NCBI GenBank assembly: GCA_013400155.1
Contig: VXBM01000342.1
Span: 110,200 to 174,199 of the forward strand
Direction: 5' to 3'
From: Helopsaltes ochotensis
Lineage: Eukaryota; Chordata; Aves; Passeriformes; Locustellidae
DNA: 64,000 nucleotides
Both the position numbers and the translations under genes were made by a program. The notes under the pieces were generated by a model, which was not told the DNA's origin, searched no databases, and saw nothing but the letters and a program-made list of their open reading frames with translations. This document shows positions 13,426 to 25,400 of the stretch, piece after piece (position 1 is the stretch's first letter; the number at the start of each line of letters is the position of its first letter).

Positions 13426-13680
13426 GCACCCAATGGCCTCCCAGCCGTCAGCAGTTTTGTGTCCGCACCAGCCATGCCTCCCTACGCCACACCAGCCCAA
13501 GTGTCACCTTACATGACGTACAGCGCCACTCCATCCAGCTACATGGCGAGCCACGGCTGGCAGCACGCCGGGGGCACCCCGCTGTCCCCCCACAGCTGCG
13601 ACATCCCCGCCTCGCTGGCATTCAAGGGCATGCAGACAGCCCGGGAGGGCAGCCACTCCGTCACGGCCTCCGCTCTCTGA
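13426..13680 (+). CDS. PAX9: PAX9 terminal coding exon (C-terminal transactivation region)
   Basis: PAX9 is a paired-box transcription factor without a homeodomain. It acts in the nucleus in pharyngeal pouch, sclerotome, limb and facial mesenchyme. This exon encodes the last 84 residues, from APNGLPAVSSF to the ending REGSHSVTASAL, which match the PAX9 C-terminus as I know it, including QVSPYMTYSA, SHGWQHAGG and CDIPASLAFKGMQ. The start is set by the AG acceptor at 13424-13425 after a long pyrimidine tract; the exon opens in phase 0 (GCA CCC AAT) and ends at TGA 13678-13680. The paired box and octapeptide are encoded upstream, outside the window. The reading frame is intact and the exon is GC-rich compared with its flanks. 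The closest alternative, PAX1, has a different C-terminus, and the neighbouring SLC25A21 gene independently supports PAX9. Confidence 0.96.
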   Translation, partial: APNGLPAVSSFVSAPAMPPYATPAQVSPYMTYSATPSSYMASHGWQHAGGTPLSPHSCDIPASLAFKGMQTAREGSHSVTASAL

Positions 13681-14022
13681 TGCAGGAGCCGGTCCAGGAG
13701 CACCATGAGCTCGCTGGCTCCTCGGCCCCTGAGCCTAGCTCACGGACTGCTCTCTTCATGCTGGCCATGCTTGGCATTTCTCCTCGTGACTTGTCTCCCG
13801 TAAGGCTTTTGGGATGGAAAGAGCTGAAGACATCATCAGAAACTGAGAGAAGTGTGGTGTGCTCTTAAAGACTTTGTGTCCCTCAAAGGGCTCGCGGAGC
13901 CTTGTTACACTCTCTCCTGGTCAAACCACACGTATTTATTCTTAATCGTCACAAACTTTCTAAATGTGCAATTGTTACTAAGATTTGTGCAAAAATCAAT
14001 AAAGAAAAATCACCACAGAAAA
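13681..14022 (+). other. PAX9: PAX9 3' untranslated region (minimal form)
   Basis: The region runs from the stop codon to roughly 20 bases past the canonical poly(A) hexamer at 13998-14003. Overlapping short ORFs here are read-through frames of the exon and UTR and are not genes. Further AATAAA hexamers on the same strand at 15012-15017 and 17128-17133 could give longer 3'UTR forms; the cleavage site actually used cannot be decided from sequence. Confidence 0.65.
13998..14003 (+). terminator. PAX9: PAX9 poly(A) signal AATAAA
   Basis: The first canonical AATAAA after the PAX9 stop codon, 318 bases downstream. It is followed by A-rich and mixed sequence; a strong GT-rich downstream element is not obvious, so distal sites may be used as well. 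Confidence 0.55.
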
Positions 14023-17000
14023 TTCTGCTATGCCTTGAATCAGCAAAGGTGGCTGAATGGGAAGTGTTTGCCAATTGCCTAGAGAACAACCCCTTTAATT
14101 GATGAGATACAACCCACTGTTGTTAAGAGGTCCTTTATTGTTGTTTTATTGGGTTTTGGTAATCAAATATAGAATGAAGGCAATAGATGGCTTTCAGATT
14201 CTTCTGGCATGTTGCCATCATCAGGCAGTAGTGAGATCTTTGTGATTTTATCCATTTGTAAATAGAGGCTTTTGATGGCATTTGTTTTCACTTTCCAGTA
14301 CATTTCTTACTTTTTTTTAAAATTTTAAGTTAAGAAGATGATTTCTAGTTATTTTCTATGTCTTTGCATGGTGGGGTGATAGGTGATGAGGTCTAGGTAG
14401 GGGTTTTTGGTCATGTTTTTTGCCTATAGTGGAGGCTTCAACATCTTATGGAATAGTTATCTCTTTGGCAAAAGATTCAAAGGCAGAAATCCAGCTAAGT
14501 AACTCACCACAATTATATCTAGCCACTCAGATTCATGAAACACCACATTCATATGAAATGAACAAATAGAAATGGGTGGAAAACACCTGAACAAAATGGA
14601 GGACTGTAGAGGAAAATGCTGTTAGTGTGCAACCTATGCAGAGATGCTTAAAAAGCCCTATTAGTCAAAAACCCCACTGAAAAACAGAATTGTACCATCA
14701 TTCTCAGCTCACTTGTGTCCAGATTATGTTGTAATTTTTTAAAGAGGATCTTGTCTTTAATTTCTGCTTTAATGAATGTAAAGTATGGCTCTTGGTAAAG
14801 TTTACATTGTTGTTCTGAAGCATTTTTTTCCCTTATAGGTATACTGGTGGTGGTGCTACAAACAGAGATATCATTTAATATTAGCAAATTTCCTTTCTAC
14901 ACTTCTGTATGCAGTGGCAAGTACTCCGTGCCAGTTAATCTGCTTTAAACTTTAATCCCAAGAGAGCTAACACTCTGATTTTTGAAAATTTACCTGTTTT
15001 CCTTGGGCAATAATAAAGTTCTGACTATTATTATGCTTTTCCCATGCTGTAGGTATGTTCAGAATATGAATGTGGAAAAAAAAAAAGCCTGGTGTGACAT
15101 TTCATATCCATCATAGACTATTAATATATTGTGTATTTTTAAAAGTGTTTTGCAATAACTTAAATTACTGTAAACAGTTAAAGCAAAGAAGAAAATACCA
15201 TTCTTCATATATTGTTCTATCTGCATCCCATATTAAACACTAATTCAGTGGGAAAGTAAAATACAGTTCCCTCTTAAAATATAGTTCTCTTTTTGTGGAT
15301 TTCCAGCTTTCATCACCAAGACAGCTGTGGGTAAATTTTCATAACAGTCTAAGTAATCAGTATTTATGTCATGTACAGTACGTCCACTTAAATATGGATG
15401 GACTCCGCTGGCTGCTGCCACCTTTGCTTCTTGCACTAAAAAAATCGTTAACAGAACTGCATTTCTGTAAAGAACACAGATATTGTATTTTTGCCCCAAG
15501 GAAACAAAGATCTGGTCTTGGATGTGATTCATGTTCTTCTGCCTCAAAGGTATTCAACAGCTGTTTAGCTTTAATGAAATGCTGAAACCCTTGCCTATTC
15601 AGTAGAACACTTTTCCAAGAATATTTCTTTGAAACCACTAAAGGTAAAGTGCACACAAGTGCATTTCCACTTTGCCACACTGTTAGTGACAACATGTTAT
15701 TCTGCCTTTATGCTGTTATAGCTGAAATAAGATGAGCCTTAACACCACGAAAAAGAAATCACTTTAATACTAGACAAGCTTTTCACTAAAGATAAAATGG
15801 GGGAAAAAAAAGATAAGAAAATGATCATAAGTAGATAAGCGATTAAGTTGGCAAGGGAATCTTAGCTTTCAGCTTAGTCGTTCTACTGGATGACAGAATT
15901 ATTGAGTCAGTCTACCTATTGTTTTCCATAGAAGTCAAACAAGGGGCACCAAAGGGAAAAGAAAACAAAAAAATAAGGAAGAGAAACTTTGCAAAGCATA
16001 GCTTTTTTAATCTTCAAGACTTTGCAAGACAGTAACAAAGTGTGCCTGTGCTAAAAGTTTTCCAAATTTTCTTGAGTAACATGAGGTCATTTCTGGAATA
16101 AAAGGTGTCTTTCCTGACATTCCAATGAGGAATTAGTGTGTTTTGGGAGAGAGACAGATCCTTAGCTTGTATCAGTTATTTTCATTATCTTCAGCTAAAT
16201 CAGGATAATTTATAAAACCAGGACAGGATATTATGTTAATTATTCCTCCTATGGGATACACCATTGTAAACCATTTTTGTTTTGTGTTTGTTTAGGTACA
16301 GCTCTCCGTGCATCTGCCTGCTGTACATGATACCTTACCCCTGAATGGGAAGTCAGCGGGGCTGCATGCAGAAAGCGAAAGTGTTGCTCAGAGTGAGCAA
16401 AAGTGCCTGACCTTGGCTCTTGGTGAAATGCCTGTGATGGATTTTTTTTTTGTGGGACGTTTCACAATTTTATATTTAAATGTAAACCTACAATGTAGAA
16501 TACTCCTTTGCCCAAGGACTATTTCACTGCTTATACTCATGGGTAAACTGAAAACTGCAACACGCTCACTTACTAACCACACAACTTGAAACCATTTTAC
16601 ATTAAATTAAAAGAAAAAGCAAATCGTTTCCTAAAAAGTAAGAAATAAGGGTTAATTGTTGCTGTCAAGTACATGGGTATAAATCTGGAGTGAATCCACT
16701 GAGGTGAATGGATGCATTTGGGATATACACAGTACATGTGGGTAGAGAATTAAGTGTTTTTTTCTGAAAAGTTTACACTTCATTCCCAGCATGTTAAATG
16801 TTTCCAAAGAAATCAGTGAAACCTAATAATACTCCCTTTAACCAAACTGTGCTTGCATGGTCCCAGTTCAGAAGATCTTTGGTGTAAAACTGAATTTCAG
16901 ACCACATTACACAAGCAGTAGTGGGGCATTGGGCTGGCATGTTCATAGGTTTGTTTTCCCATAACACAATGTTTTCTGTTTTTGAATGTTTTTCCTTTTA

Positions 17001-18806
17001 TCCAAGATCAGGCTGAACTATTAACTGAGAAAAAAACCATGTTGGAAAGGATGTAAAACCGAAGGCTATATATGTATATACAGTATGTTTAAAGCATTTT
17101 ATTTTTATATTTTGGATGCTCTAAATTAATAAAAGACAAATTATAAAGCATTTTGCTTTAGTTTTTGAAATTACCTTAATAGTGTCTTCTCTTTGGTCAA
17201 GTACTAATAATCAAATGCAACAATGGGGAACACTTGTCTTAGAACCATAAACTTTAACTGAGCTAATTTTATTGATTTTAGCTATGAAATAGCACAGGTA
17301 TGAAAAGCCACCGTTGCCAAATTCAGACAAAAGAGAGGCTTATTGAGCATGTTAATACAGGCATCCTTGAAAGCACTGAAAACACATTTCTATTTTAAGC
17401 TTTTTCTTGCTTTTCCAATGCATTAAAAACACTTGTGAGATGAGAACTCACATGTGAACTGCCATTTTCAAGTAACAATGCAGAAAGATACTTCTTTAGG
17501 ACTGCTAAGGAAAAGGTTTGTACCTCCTTCAGAGGAAGAACATTATTGTTAACAGTGAATGTAGTACGGGGAGATAATGAAACTTTGAGCAATTGCAAGG
17601 TACATGCTCATTTAACAACCAACCAAGTCAGATAATGCAGACATTTTACAACAGAACAATATGTGATTTTAAATTATTTAAAGAGTTTTTAAAAAGAAAA
17701 TGTAGAACGGCACAACTGCATGAACAGAAATTATGTCTTCAGTCAGCACAGCAGAATTTACTGTATTTCAAGAAGTCAGAATGGCCAGTAAGAACACAAG
17801 TACATCACTGGAATATTTATTGTTACAGTGACTGGGAAATGCAAAAAAATTTAGCTTCAGAGCCACCTTTTTTATCTACAGAAAGGTGCATTTCTTCGAG
17901 GTGTATGGCTAGCTAATTGCAACTGCAGATGTGCTATCAGTCTACAATCTTGTTTCACCATTCCATGGTGGAAATGAAAGGCTAAAGGGGTAGTCAGGGT
18001 GCACTGAGCATTTTTGTCACAGGACAGCTTTTTTGGGATAGTATATTAAAGTGGATTAAAAATTTGCAGTAAAATCTCATTGCCTAAAATTATTATTTTT
18101 CTGTTAATTTTTTTACTCATTTCTTCTATGAATCCCATGTTGTTTTGCATTTTTATGTAACTTGATGAATACTAATTACTTTCAGTATCTTCTGTGATCT
18201 GAATGAGATTTATATTATATATATGGCTAAAAACAAGTAGGATATTTAGCAGCATGCATGTTTTTAAGGTTGTGGCTTTTCGTACTGTCCTTTTCTATCC
18301 AATCACCCAAGAATTTGAAAAGCTCTTCTATGAATGCTGAAATCATACTCGGCTGAATTGAAACTGGACCCTAGACCGACTGAAGAGTTGCAAAATATGG
18401 ATCCTTTTCTTAATGTGGAGTCAATGGATCTGTCAGTTTACATGAGCTTAGCATCTGCCCCCCCCCGGATTATTAATTTTTTTCCTTTAAAATTCCCTGA
18501 GGGTTTATATATTGCCATTTCAGCTGAAACTTTTAAAAAAGTATATGATTACATAGGATGATTCTGTGTCAACAAATTCCAGTTTTTCTTTTAAAAACTC
18601 ACTGTCTTATGTCTGCTTTATATTTTCTCTTGGTACAGCAAAACAATTACAAATGTCAAGTGTTATTTAATTATGCACTTACAGAAAAGCATGTACTCAA
18701 ATGCTTTCTTGGATCAAGACCTAGAGACCATATTTGTTTGGAACTGTATTAACATCAGTGCAATCTGAGGGTATTCAACACTATAAAGGATAAGAATCAC
18801 TTTTGC
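14023..18806. other. Convergent intergenic interval between PAX9 and SLC25A21
   Basis: About 4.8 kb of AT-rich sequence between two genes that end towards each other. It contains plus-strand AATAAA hexamers at 15012 and 17128 (possible distal PAX9 ends) and a minus-strand AATAAA at 17273-17268 (possible distal SLC25A21 end), so the two transcripts could overlap if distal sites are used. Short ORFs on both strands show no recognisable protein. No clear interspersed repeat was recognised. Confidence 0.7.
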
Positions 18807-18812
18807 TTTATT
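18807..18812 (-). terminator. SLC25A21: SLC25A21 proximal poly(A) signal
   Basis: TTTATT on the plus strand reads AATAAA on the minus strand, 52 bases after the SLC25A21 stop codon. This would give a very short 3'UTR of about 70-80 bases. A second minus-strand AATAAA lies at 17273-17268 and could terminate a longer form. Confidence 0.45.
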
Positions 18813-18863
18813 ATAGTGTATTTTAGAATGCATGTAATTTAAAGAGAACATTTTTCAGAAGTG

Positions 18864-18934
18864 CTACTTGTAATTAACTGTATCCTGAAGCCATGCATAA
18901 ACGTATTCGTAAACCAAAAGCATCACTGCACCAC
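18864..18934 (-). CDS. SLC25A21: SLC25A21 last coding exon (sixth transmembrane helix, C-terminus)
   Basis: Minus-strand exon of 71 bases. It begins after the acceptor TTCTTCCAG at 18942-18935, and its first two bases (GT) complete a glycine codon begun in the previous exon. It encodes GGAVMLLVYEYVYAWLQD followed by TVNYK and a TAG stop at 18866-18864. The start of the segment, hydrophobic and glycine-led, is the sixth membrane helix of the carrier fold; the charged/aromatic tail faces the intermembrane space. The core matches the vertebrate carrier; the final few residues differ from the mammalian ending, which is a normally variable part. Confidence 0.94.
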
Positions 18935-21395
18935 CTGGAAGAAAAGATATTATTTTACTACATAGAAAATCCAGTATTTTCAAGATTTTATAGAGCATTT
19001 CTACTGTGTAATATAAACCAGAATATGGCAAAGCCTTATTTACAAAACGGATAATTCTACTATTTCCCGAGTTCACTAAAAATTCACTAATTCATAAACC
19101 ATACCAATTTTACTCAATATTAGATCATAAAGTTGATGTAAATAGCTTGTATATTAAATCAAATTCACCCTCAGTGTGATTTTTCCTAATAATTTTCCAA
19201 GATTAATATTTTTCTTTGTACTTCTACAAGTGAAACTTTTAATTTGAATATCTGTATATTTGTGTGCCTATTTAATCAGATTTGGCCACGAAATAGCAAC
19301 CTGACTGGTGAAATGACAAAAATTCATCTCCAGGATGTTAAAAATGCTTCCAGGTAAGATTCAAGAGAGGTTTTCACCTGTTTTTTCACCATTTCTAAAG
19401 CAGAAATTCATAGTATGGAAATGAGTAGAATCATTCCTGGCTACAAATTCACAGGCAAAGTTTTGATCTAATGAAATGGCATTATTTGATAGAATTGGTA
19501 ACAGTATAAAATCTCAGCTTGAAAGCCATAAAATATCTTTACTGTTAGTGAAGCCAGACTGTTACTGGGCTGTAATTACTGCATGAGATAAAAAAGGGAA
19601 CATTTCAGAAAGTATATATATACAGCTAAACACACAGAGAAACTTCTAGTTGGAGAACATGGATAAACAGAACCAGGCTGCATGATTAAAAAACATTATT
19701 TGTAGGTGGGTGTAACTGGGGTGTAACTTTTTTTTTGTCTTTGCCTTTTCCTGTAGGTTCAGTTGGCAGCTTGGAGTAGCACCTCTAAGAAGGCTTCTGC
19801 TGAGCTGGGCTCGCCTTTCTAGGGGTAGGCTAAGATGACCAGGCACACAGAATAACTGCATGAGTTTCTCCATATCATTTATTCTAAGGAACTATCATCC
19901 AACTTGAAATTCTCCATGAAAAGGAACTCACAGACAGCTAGACAGAGCAGATGTTTGCAAAAGGCTTTGACCAACAAACAAATCACAGATACAATGTCTA
20001 AGATGTGATCTGAGCTCAAATCAAGTCTGATTCCAAATTTCATACTGTGTGATCTGTTTGAGAATCTCTTTTCCTGTAAACATTCACATATTAGAAGAAG
20101 GAATTGCCTTCCAGTCACAATAAAGATTGTATTATTGTGTCATCAGAAAATTAAACCTATATGTTAGTTAGCCAATATAACTACAAAAGTATTTAGAATG
20201 GAGTTCACATGTCACTGACTTGCTGGATCTGGGCCAGAATGCATAGTCATTTGTAAGATGGAAAATTTTATTCCAAAATCTGCTGTGCTAAGAGGTACTG
20301 GGAAAGCTAAACACTGCCTTCTCTTTGTCTTGTATGTAATCTAGTATCTTTGGAGTGTGAGGGAAAAGACTTTTAACTCCCTGTTTTCCCTCCCCACCTT
20401 CTTCCTCACCCTGCACAATAACCAGGCATGGTCTAGTACTTAGCCAGATGGATTGGATATGCAAACATTTACAGACAAACCTAATGCCTCTTTTATACTG
20501 CAGAACAGGCTCTGTACCTACTTGCTTTACCTATGTGTGTTCTTGTATATTAAACAACAGGCTTGAACAACTGGAAATACAATTTCATGGGAATGGGATA
20601 CTGTTCCAGTTGGGGCTTCTGCTCTTTTTGACACAGACTGCCTTTGTGGGCTGACAAAGTCTGAGGGCCCAGTGCTTTGCTTTCATGATTAATCAAAACC
20701 AGTCAGGAAAAAAACCAACAAAAACCCAAAACTCTAAAAGCCAAAGAAGATACAGCTCTCAAACACTGTGCTCCCACATTTGGAGTAACATTAGGAAGAA
20801 AGGGTCAAACAATAACCCCAGTTTTAAGATATTCTTGTTCTCTTAGTCTTCCAAGGCCATACAAGTCTCTTCCCAGCTCTGCTATCAGCTTTTTGGTGTC
20901 TGCCCTCATAGAGCATAGGTGAAGAAAGTAAACGGAGTTTGATGTGCTTGGGCTGTGCTTTGACTAGTTGAGTGCATTTTATGGAGAGACTCTAACCTTC
21001 ATTCTAGGCTGACTTCACACAAGTAGGGAATAGTCCTAATGAACTCAGAAGATCATACTAGAAGGAATAGGGAACTTAAAGAAACTTCCAAAAGTTTTAC
21101 AGTTCTGTGATTTGCAGTACTTTGATTTGTTCATAAATAAAACAATTGCACAAACTAGCTGTTACTTGGATTTGCAATTCTCTGATGTATATGTGTAAAC
21201 GATTTTTTTACACACATATTTAGCCAAATTCATCTGTGATACTACTAGATGATGCTATTTTAAAAAGAAAACAAAAGTGGAAGATATTTTGATTCATTTA
21301 TTTGACTGATATTTACTACATTTTCTCAAGAAATTGAAAAATAGGAAGAGAAAGCAAGAAAAAAAGCAAAATAGAAATGACAGAAGGAAAATTAC
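18935..21395 (-). other. SLC25A21: SLC25A21 intron (last)
   Basis: 2461 bases between a GTAATT donor and a TTCCAG acceptor. It is AT-rich throughout. The short ORFs on both strands have no recognisable family and include one that simply reads out of the last exon. I recognised no repeat, RNA gene or regulatory block. Confidence 0.9.
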
Positions 21396-21448
21396 CTGGA
21401 CCCAGCCTCATAATCTTGGGAAGCAAGCCTTTGTACAGAGCTAGAAAT
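21396..21448 (-). CDS. SLC25A21: SLC25A21 penultimate coding exon
   Basis: A 53-base minus-strand exon, small enough to be hidden inside a longer read-through ORF. The acceptor is CTGCTACAG and the donor is CCAG|GTAATT. Its first base completes the glycine codon from the previous exon, then it encodes FLALYKGLLPKIMRLGP and the first base of the next glycine. The YKG...LP...R pattern is the mitochondrial-carrier motif following the third matrix helix, leading into helix 6. Phase fits both neighbours exactly. Confidence 0.94.
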
Positions 21449-22266
21449 CTGTAGCAGAAGAATAACAAACAAAACATTTCAAACAATATTCTTGCTCCAA
21501 CAGAAGAACGGAATTGTAGCATATGTTTGTTAAAATGCTGGCAGAGCACTTAGAGGCAATTATTTGAAATTGCACATGTTCAATAGCAGGCTGTATCTGG
21601 ATTTTAACATTTTACAGAGGCAGATCAGAAGAAGAGAAAAAGTTAATCAATGTTCAGTCACAAAAGCAATGTTGTGAGCCTAGCCAATCAGAAATATGAC
21701 TTTAATCAGTGAGATGGGTTTACTTTCAAGACAAGTCTGTTAACAACAGCTGCATACAGGGACAAAATGACTAATATAATTGAATATCAAAGCCACAACT
21801 CAGTCACCACTTGAGAAATATTTTTAAAAGTTGGAAAACGTTATTACTACAAGGATCTGTCCTCAGTTTAATTATTTCAGCAATAATTTTAAAGGTAAAG
21901 AGGCCTGCATAATTACAATTATATTAAATTGAAAAATAGTCTGTTTTCTCTTCATATTTTCCTTTTACAAAATGAAGAGTTGAAAAAATTACGCATGAGA
22001 TATACGAAGCATTTACTTGGGGAACATAAATTTTGACAACATAATAATCATCTTGTAAGTCTCTTGTAAAAGTTCATATGTATTAGGAAGATATGTCCTT
22101 GTAATTCTAAAATAAATTTTCAAAATGCTACATTGGGCTCTTTTGATATGTGAGTTCAGGGTGGCTTAATGGTCCTCGTCAAATCTGAAATATAACAATG
22201 TGGTTTTATGGACCCATATGAACTAAAACAGAGGTCTGGACATTTATTAAAATAAGAATGTTTTAC
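21449..22266 (-). other. SLC25A21: SLC25A21 intron
   Basis: 818 bases with a GTAAAA donor and CTACAG acceptor, AT-rich, with no repeat or other feature recognised. Confidence 0.9.
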
Positions 22267-22448
22267 CCTTCTTCTTTATAGACTGTTGCCATAGTTTTAA
22301 AACAGGTTCTGTACTTGATCTCTCCAGGAACTGGCTGTGGTCCTTGAATCCTACTTTTTGCAACATCAAAAGGAATGTTAATAATTGAGGCTATTGTTCC
22401 TGAGACTAGCCCAATTCCAAATTTCCTCAAAAACTCCAAATTTGGATC
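22267..22448 (-). CDS. SLC25A21: SLC25A21 coding exon with third carrier signature
   Basis: A 182-base minus-strand exon encoding 60 residues plus two bases of a glycine codon. The acceptor is TTTTTTAG before GATCC; the donor is GAAGG|GTAAAA. Translation runs DPNLEFLRKFGIGLVSGT ... ATVYKEEG. It contains membrane helix 5 ending in the signature P-F-D-V-A-K followed by SRIQG, the P-x-[DE]-x-x-[KR] motif whose charged residues form the matrix salt-bridge gate of SLC25 carriers. The following segment GPQPVPGEIKYRTC is characteristic of the oxodicarboxylate carrier. Phase 0 at its start fits the upstream exon. Confidence 0.96.
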
Positions 22449-25400
22449 CTAAAAAAAAAGAGGAAAGAAAGAATAAAAAGGGAAATGGAAAGACCTGTGC
22501 AGGTTAAGCACTGTAAAGTAATAAGCATTTAATCAGAAAACTTACACAACACACTCGTGTTATTTTAGCGGAACACATTAGGATTTCCTACACTGGAACT
22601 TGTTTTCTTGACAATCCTATTGGCTATGTTTTTACACATGGTCTAAATTGCTGAAGTACACATTTCCTCACACAGGATTTATAAACACAGTTCATAAAGA
22701 AAGACTGGTATGGCATATGGGGATGATTTGTATAATTGGGCTTCACAATGTACTTAGTATTACTGTATCAAAACAGGAGAAATCCAAGCACACTATTAGC
22801 TAATTGGCCAGAATATTTTACAAATGACAGCAACTTCCACCATGAAGCCTACTAAAACACTCATTTGTGTGTTGGACCCCCAAATGCTAAATTAAATAAA
22901 GACTAATCTCAGTCTGCTGCCATTCCCCTCCAGGTTTTTTACATTTATTTTCACATGTAGCTGATCCACTGTACTGAGAAGTGCTAGCTTCCTGTTATTA
23001 ACAATCCAACTCGGCACAACGGCAAGAGAGCCTCCACGTTCTGCGCATTATAAACGGTGGTAATTCACTCAGCTAATTGGCTGAAGAATTTACAACAGAT
23101 TGTTTCTGAACCCTACTATGTGCACACGGTAAAAGTTAGAAGTAGGTTAGAAGTGCATCTAAAAACTTCTTTGCTCACTCACAGTTCACAGTTCGACTGG
23201 GTTTTATTTGATCTTTTGGAAAGACCTCCTACTTTGGCATTTCTATGACATCAAAGAACCCAGAGTTTATCTGGGAGTCAAAGTCCCTTGAAGCAGGTTT
23301 AATCCTATTTCTCTAAGTAGTGGAAGTCACAGGGAAGTGTGTTCCACAACATTTCCTATGCATATAATTTGGTTTTGCTATCTGTTTTCAACAGAAGGAT
23401 ACTTTTTTGCTATATCAGGTTCTTTTTATTCAGCTTACTTCTGTCATGAAGGTGCTTTAATTATAGAAAATCATCGTTAAAATAACAAATGGACTTGCTG
23501 TGTTATAACATCAGCACAATGTTAAAATCAGACAGTTTTTTGTTTCCTAAATCTGTATGTTTTTAAATGAAAAAGAAACCAAGAAAGAAGTTTTAATTTC
23601 CAGATTAGCAACAAGAACAATAAATTAAAACTTCCATATTATACATTGGGTGAAACCCATACAGGTGTTAATAAAGAAAAGTCAAAATCAACAGAGGTCT
23701 TTATTACTTGCAGAAAACCTCAATACCTTGATTTCACAAAACATACTGATAATAAGTTAAAAAAATTAGAATCACTTCTGGTACAAGAATTGTAGCCCTT
23801 TTTAAATGAAGATCTTAGCAAAAAAAAATCTGTTAATTCTGTCTATAGAGTGATTTAAATGCAAATAGAATAAAGCCAGTATTTCTGGTATCTAGAGAAG
23901 AAAAGAAGACCCCTTTTGAAGCATTTTGCCCATTCACAAAACAGGACTCTAAGCAAATATACCATAGTCCACCCCAGCTTAGCTATAACTTTATTTTTTA
24001 TCATAAACCTTATGGGAAAGGTTTTTATATGAAATTCATCACTGTAATATCTGGGTAATTTCATTAGTATAAGGCTTCAATATAAATTTAGGTGTCAAAA
24101 CCAAAAAAAAAAAAGAAATTCTAAAAGCAGAGCTTAGTGGCTCTGAGGTTATTCCACTACTCATTCTGATCCAGTCCTCTCCTAAATCACCTTGGCTTAC
24201 TATTTCTTGAAGTCCATTGTACCATATCCAATTTTCATTCTCTGTTCCTACATAGAACTTCTATGTTGGCATGGATCTGAAAGCTACTAAAAAAAATTTG
24301 TGTGCTACTTTACTTACTCACCAAACTGAACAGCCCATTTGGGTTTCCCATCTCTTCTTTGCTTCTAGAAGTTCAGAGCCCCTTTCTCTGACGGGACAAT
24401 CACTGCTCAGCGCCCCTGGTCTGATGCAGCAGCCCTTGTAACAGGAGGCACATCTGCAGTGGCTGGGGCTGGCAGTGCCCAGCTTGAAATGAGTCTTGCA
24501 GTTGGCCACATTTCCAAGGGGGCTTTTAACAGGTGTGATGAAATTTCATACTGTTAAGAAAGTGGCAGCCACTTGGAGGTAGTAGTGAGCAAAGTAATGA
24601 AACTAATGTTTAAGAGCAAATCTAATTATGATAAAAAATGGGAAAGTGAAAGCTGCTGGACACCTATGAAATGAGCTATAAAAGTAGATGCCCTTTGCAA
24701 AATAATTTCATTGCTAGGACACAGTAATAGCTGGTAATTCTCTATGGTTGGTACATCAGTGGCCACTGAAAGAAATCTGACTTATTCCATGCTCAGTAAA
24801 GAGAGCACAAGGTTGGCTGTAAATGGTCTGTTTAGCAGAATAGACTGAATGTATGAAAAATTATTCATTATGGATATTTACAACCCACACACATTAGAGA
24901 TATCGTTTGACCTATTTTTTATACAAAATCTTATTTTTTATACAAAATCCTATTTTTTATACAAAATTTATTGTTTTTGGCAAAATAGGCAGCAAACATC
25001 CCTAATTAGGATGCAAATTTAATGCATGGTTTAGCTGACAGCTAAAGGGCTCATTCAGAGAGTTTCATACATTTTCCACTTATGTTACAGATGGTGGACA
25101 GCAAATACATAGTCAGTAGTCAAAAGTATTTCACAAGTGAAGTATTCTTATTTCACAATCTTTATATATTATAATTTTCATGTATTCGTCAATATCACAA
25201 GACTGCCTTTAAGACCTAGACAAATTAACAACTGTTTAATATTTTTTCAGACTAACTGCAAACCAGCTTCGTCCAAATTCCTTGTACAGGATTGATAAAT
25301 CTAAGCCTCTGGTACCTGCCCACTGACAGGAGAGGTTTAAGTTATAGGTTGTAAATTATTGTTAAATACTTCCGTTTAGCAGTCACTGAAGTGAAATTCA

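Noticed and set aside
13380..13868. Plus-strand ORF of 162 codons overlapping the PAX9 exon
   Set aside because: It is a shifted frame across the GC-rich PAX9 terminal exon. The true frame ends in the known PAX9 C-terminus; this one has no family match.
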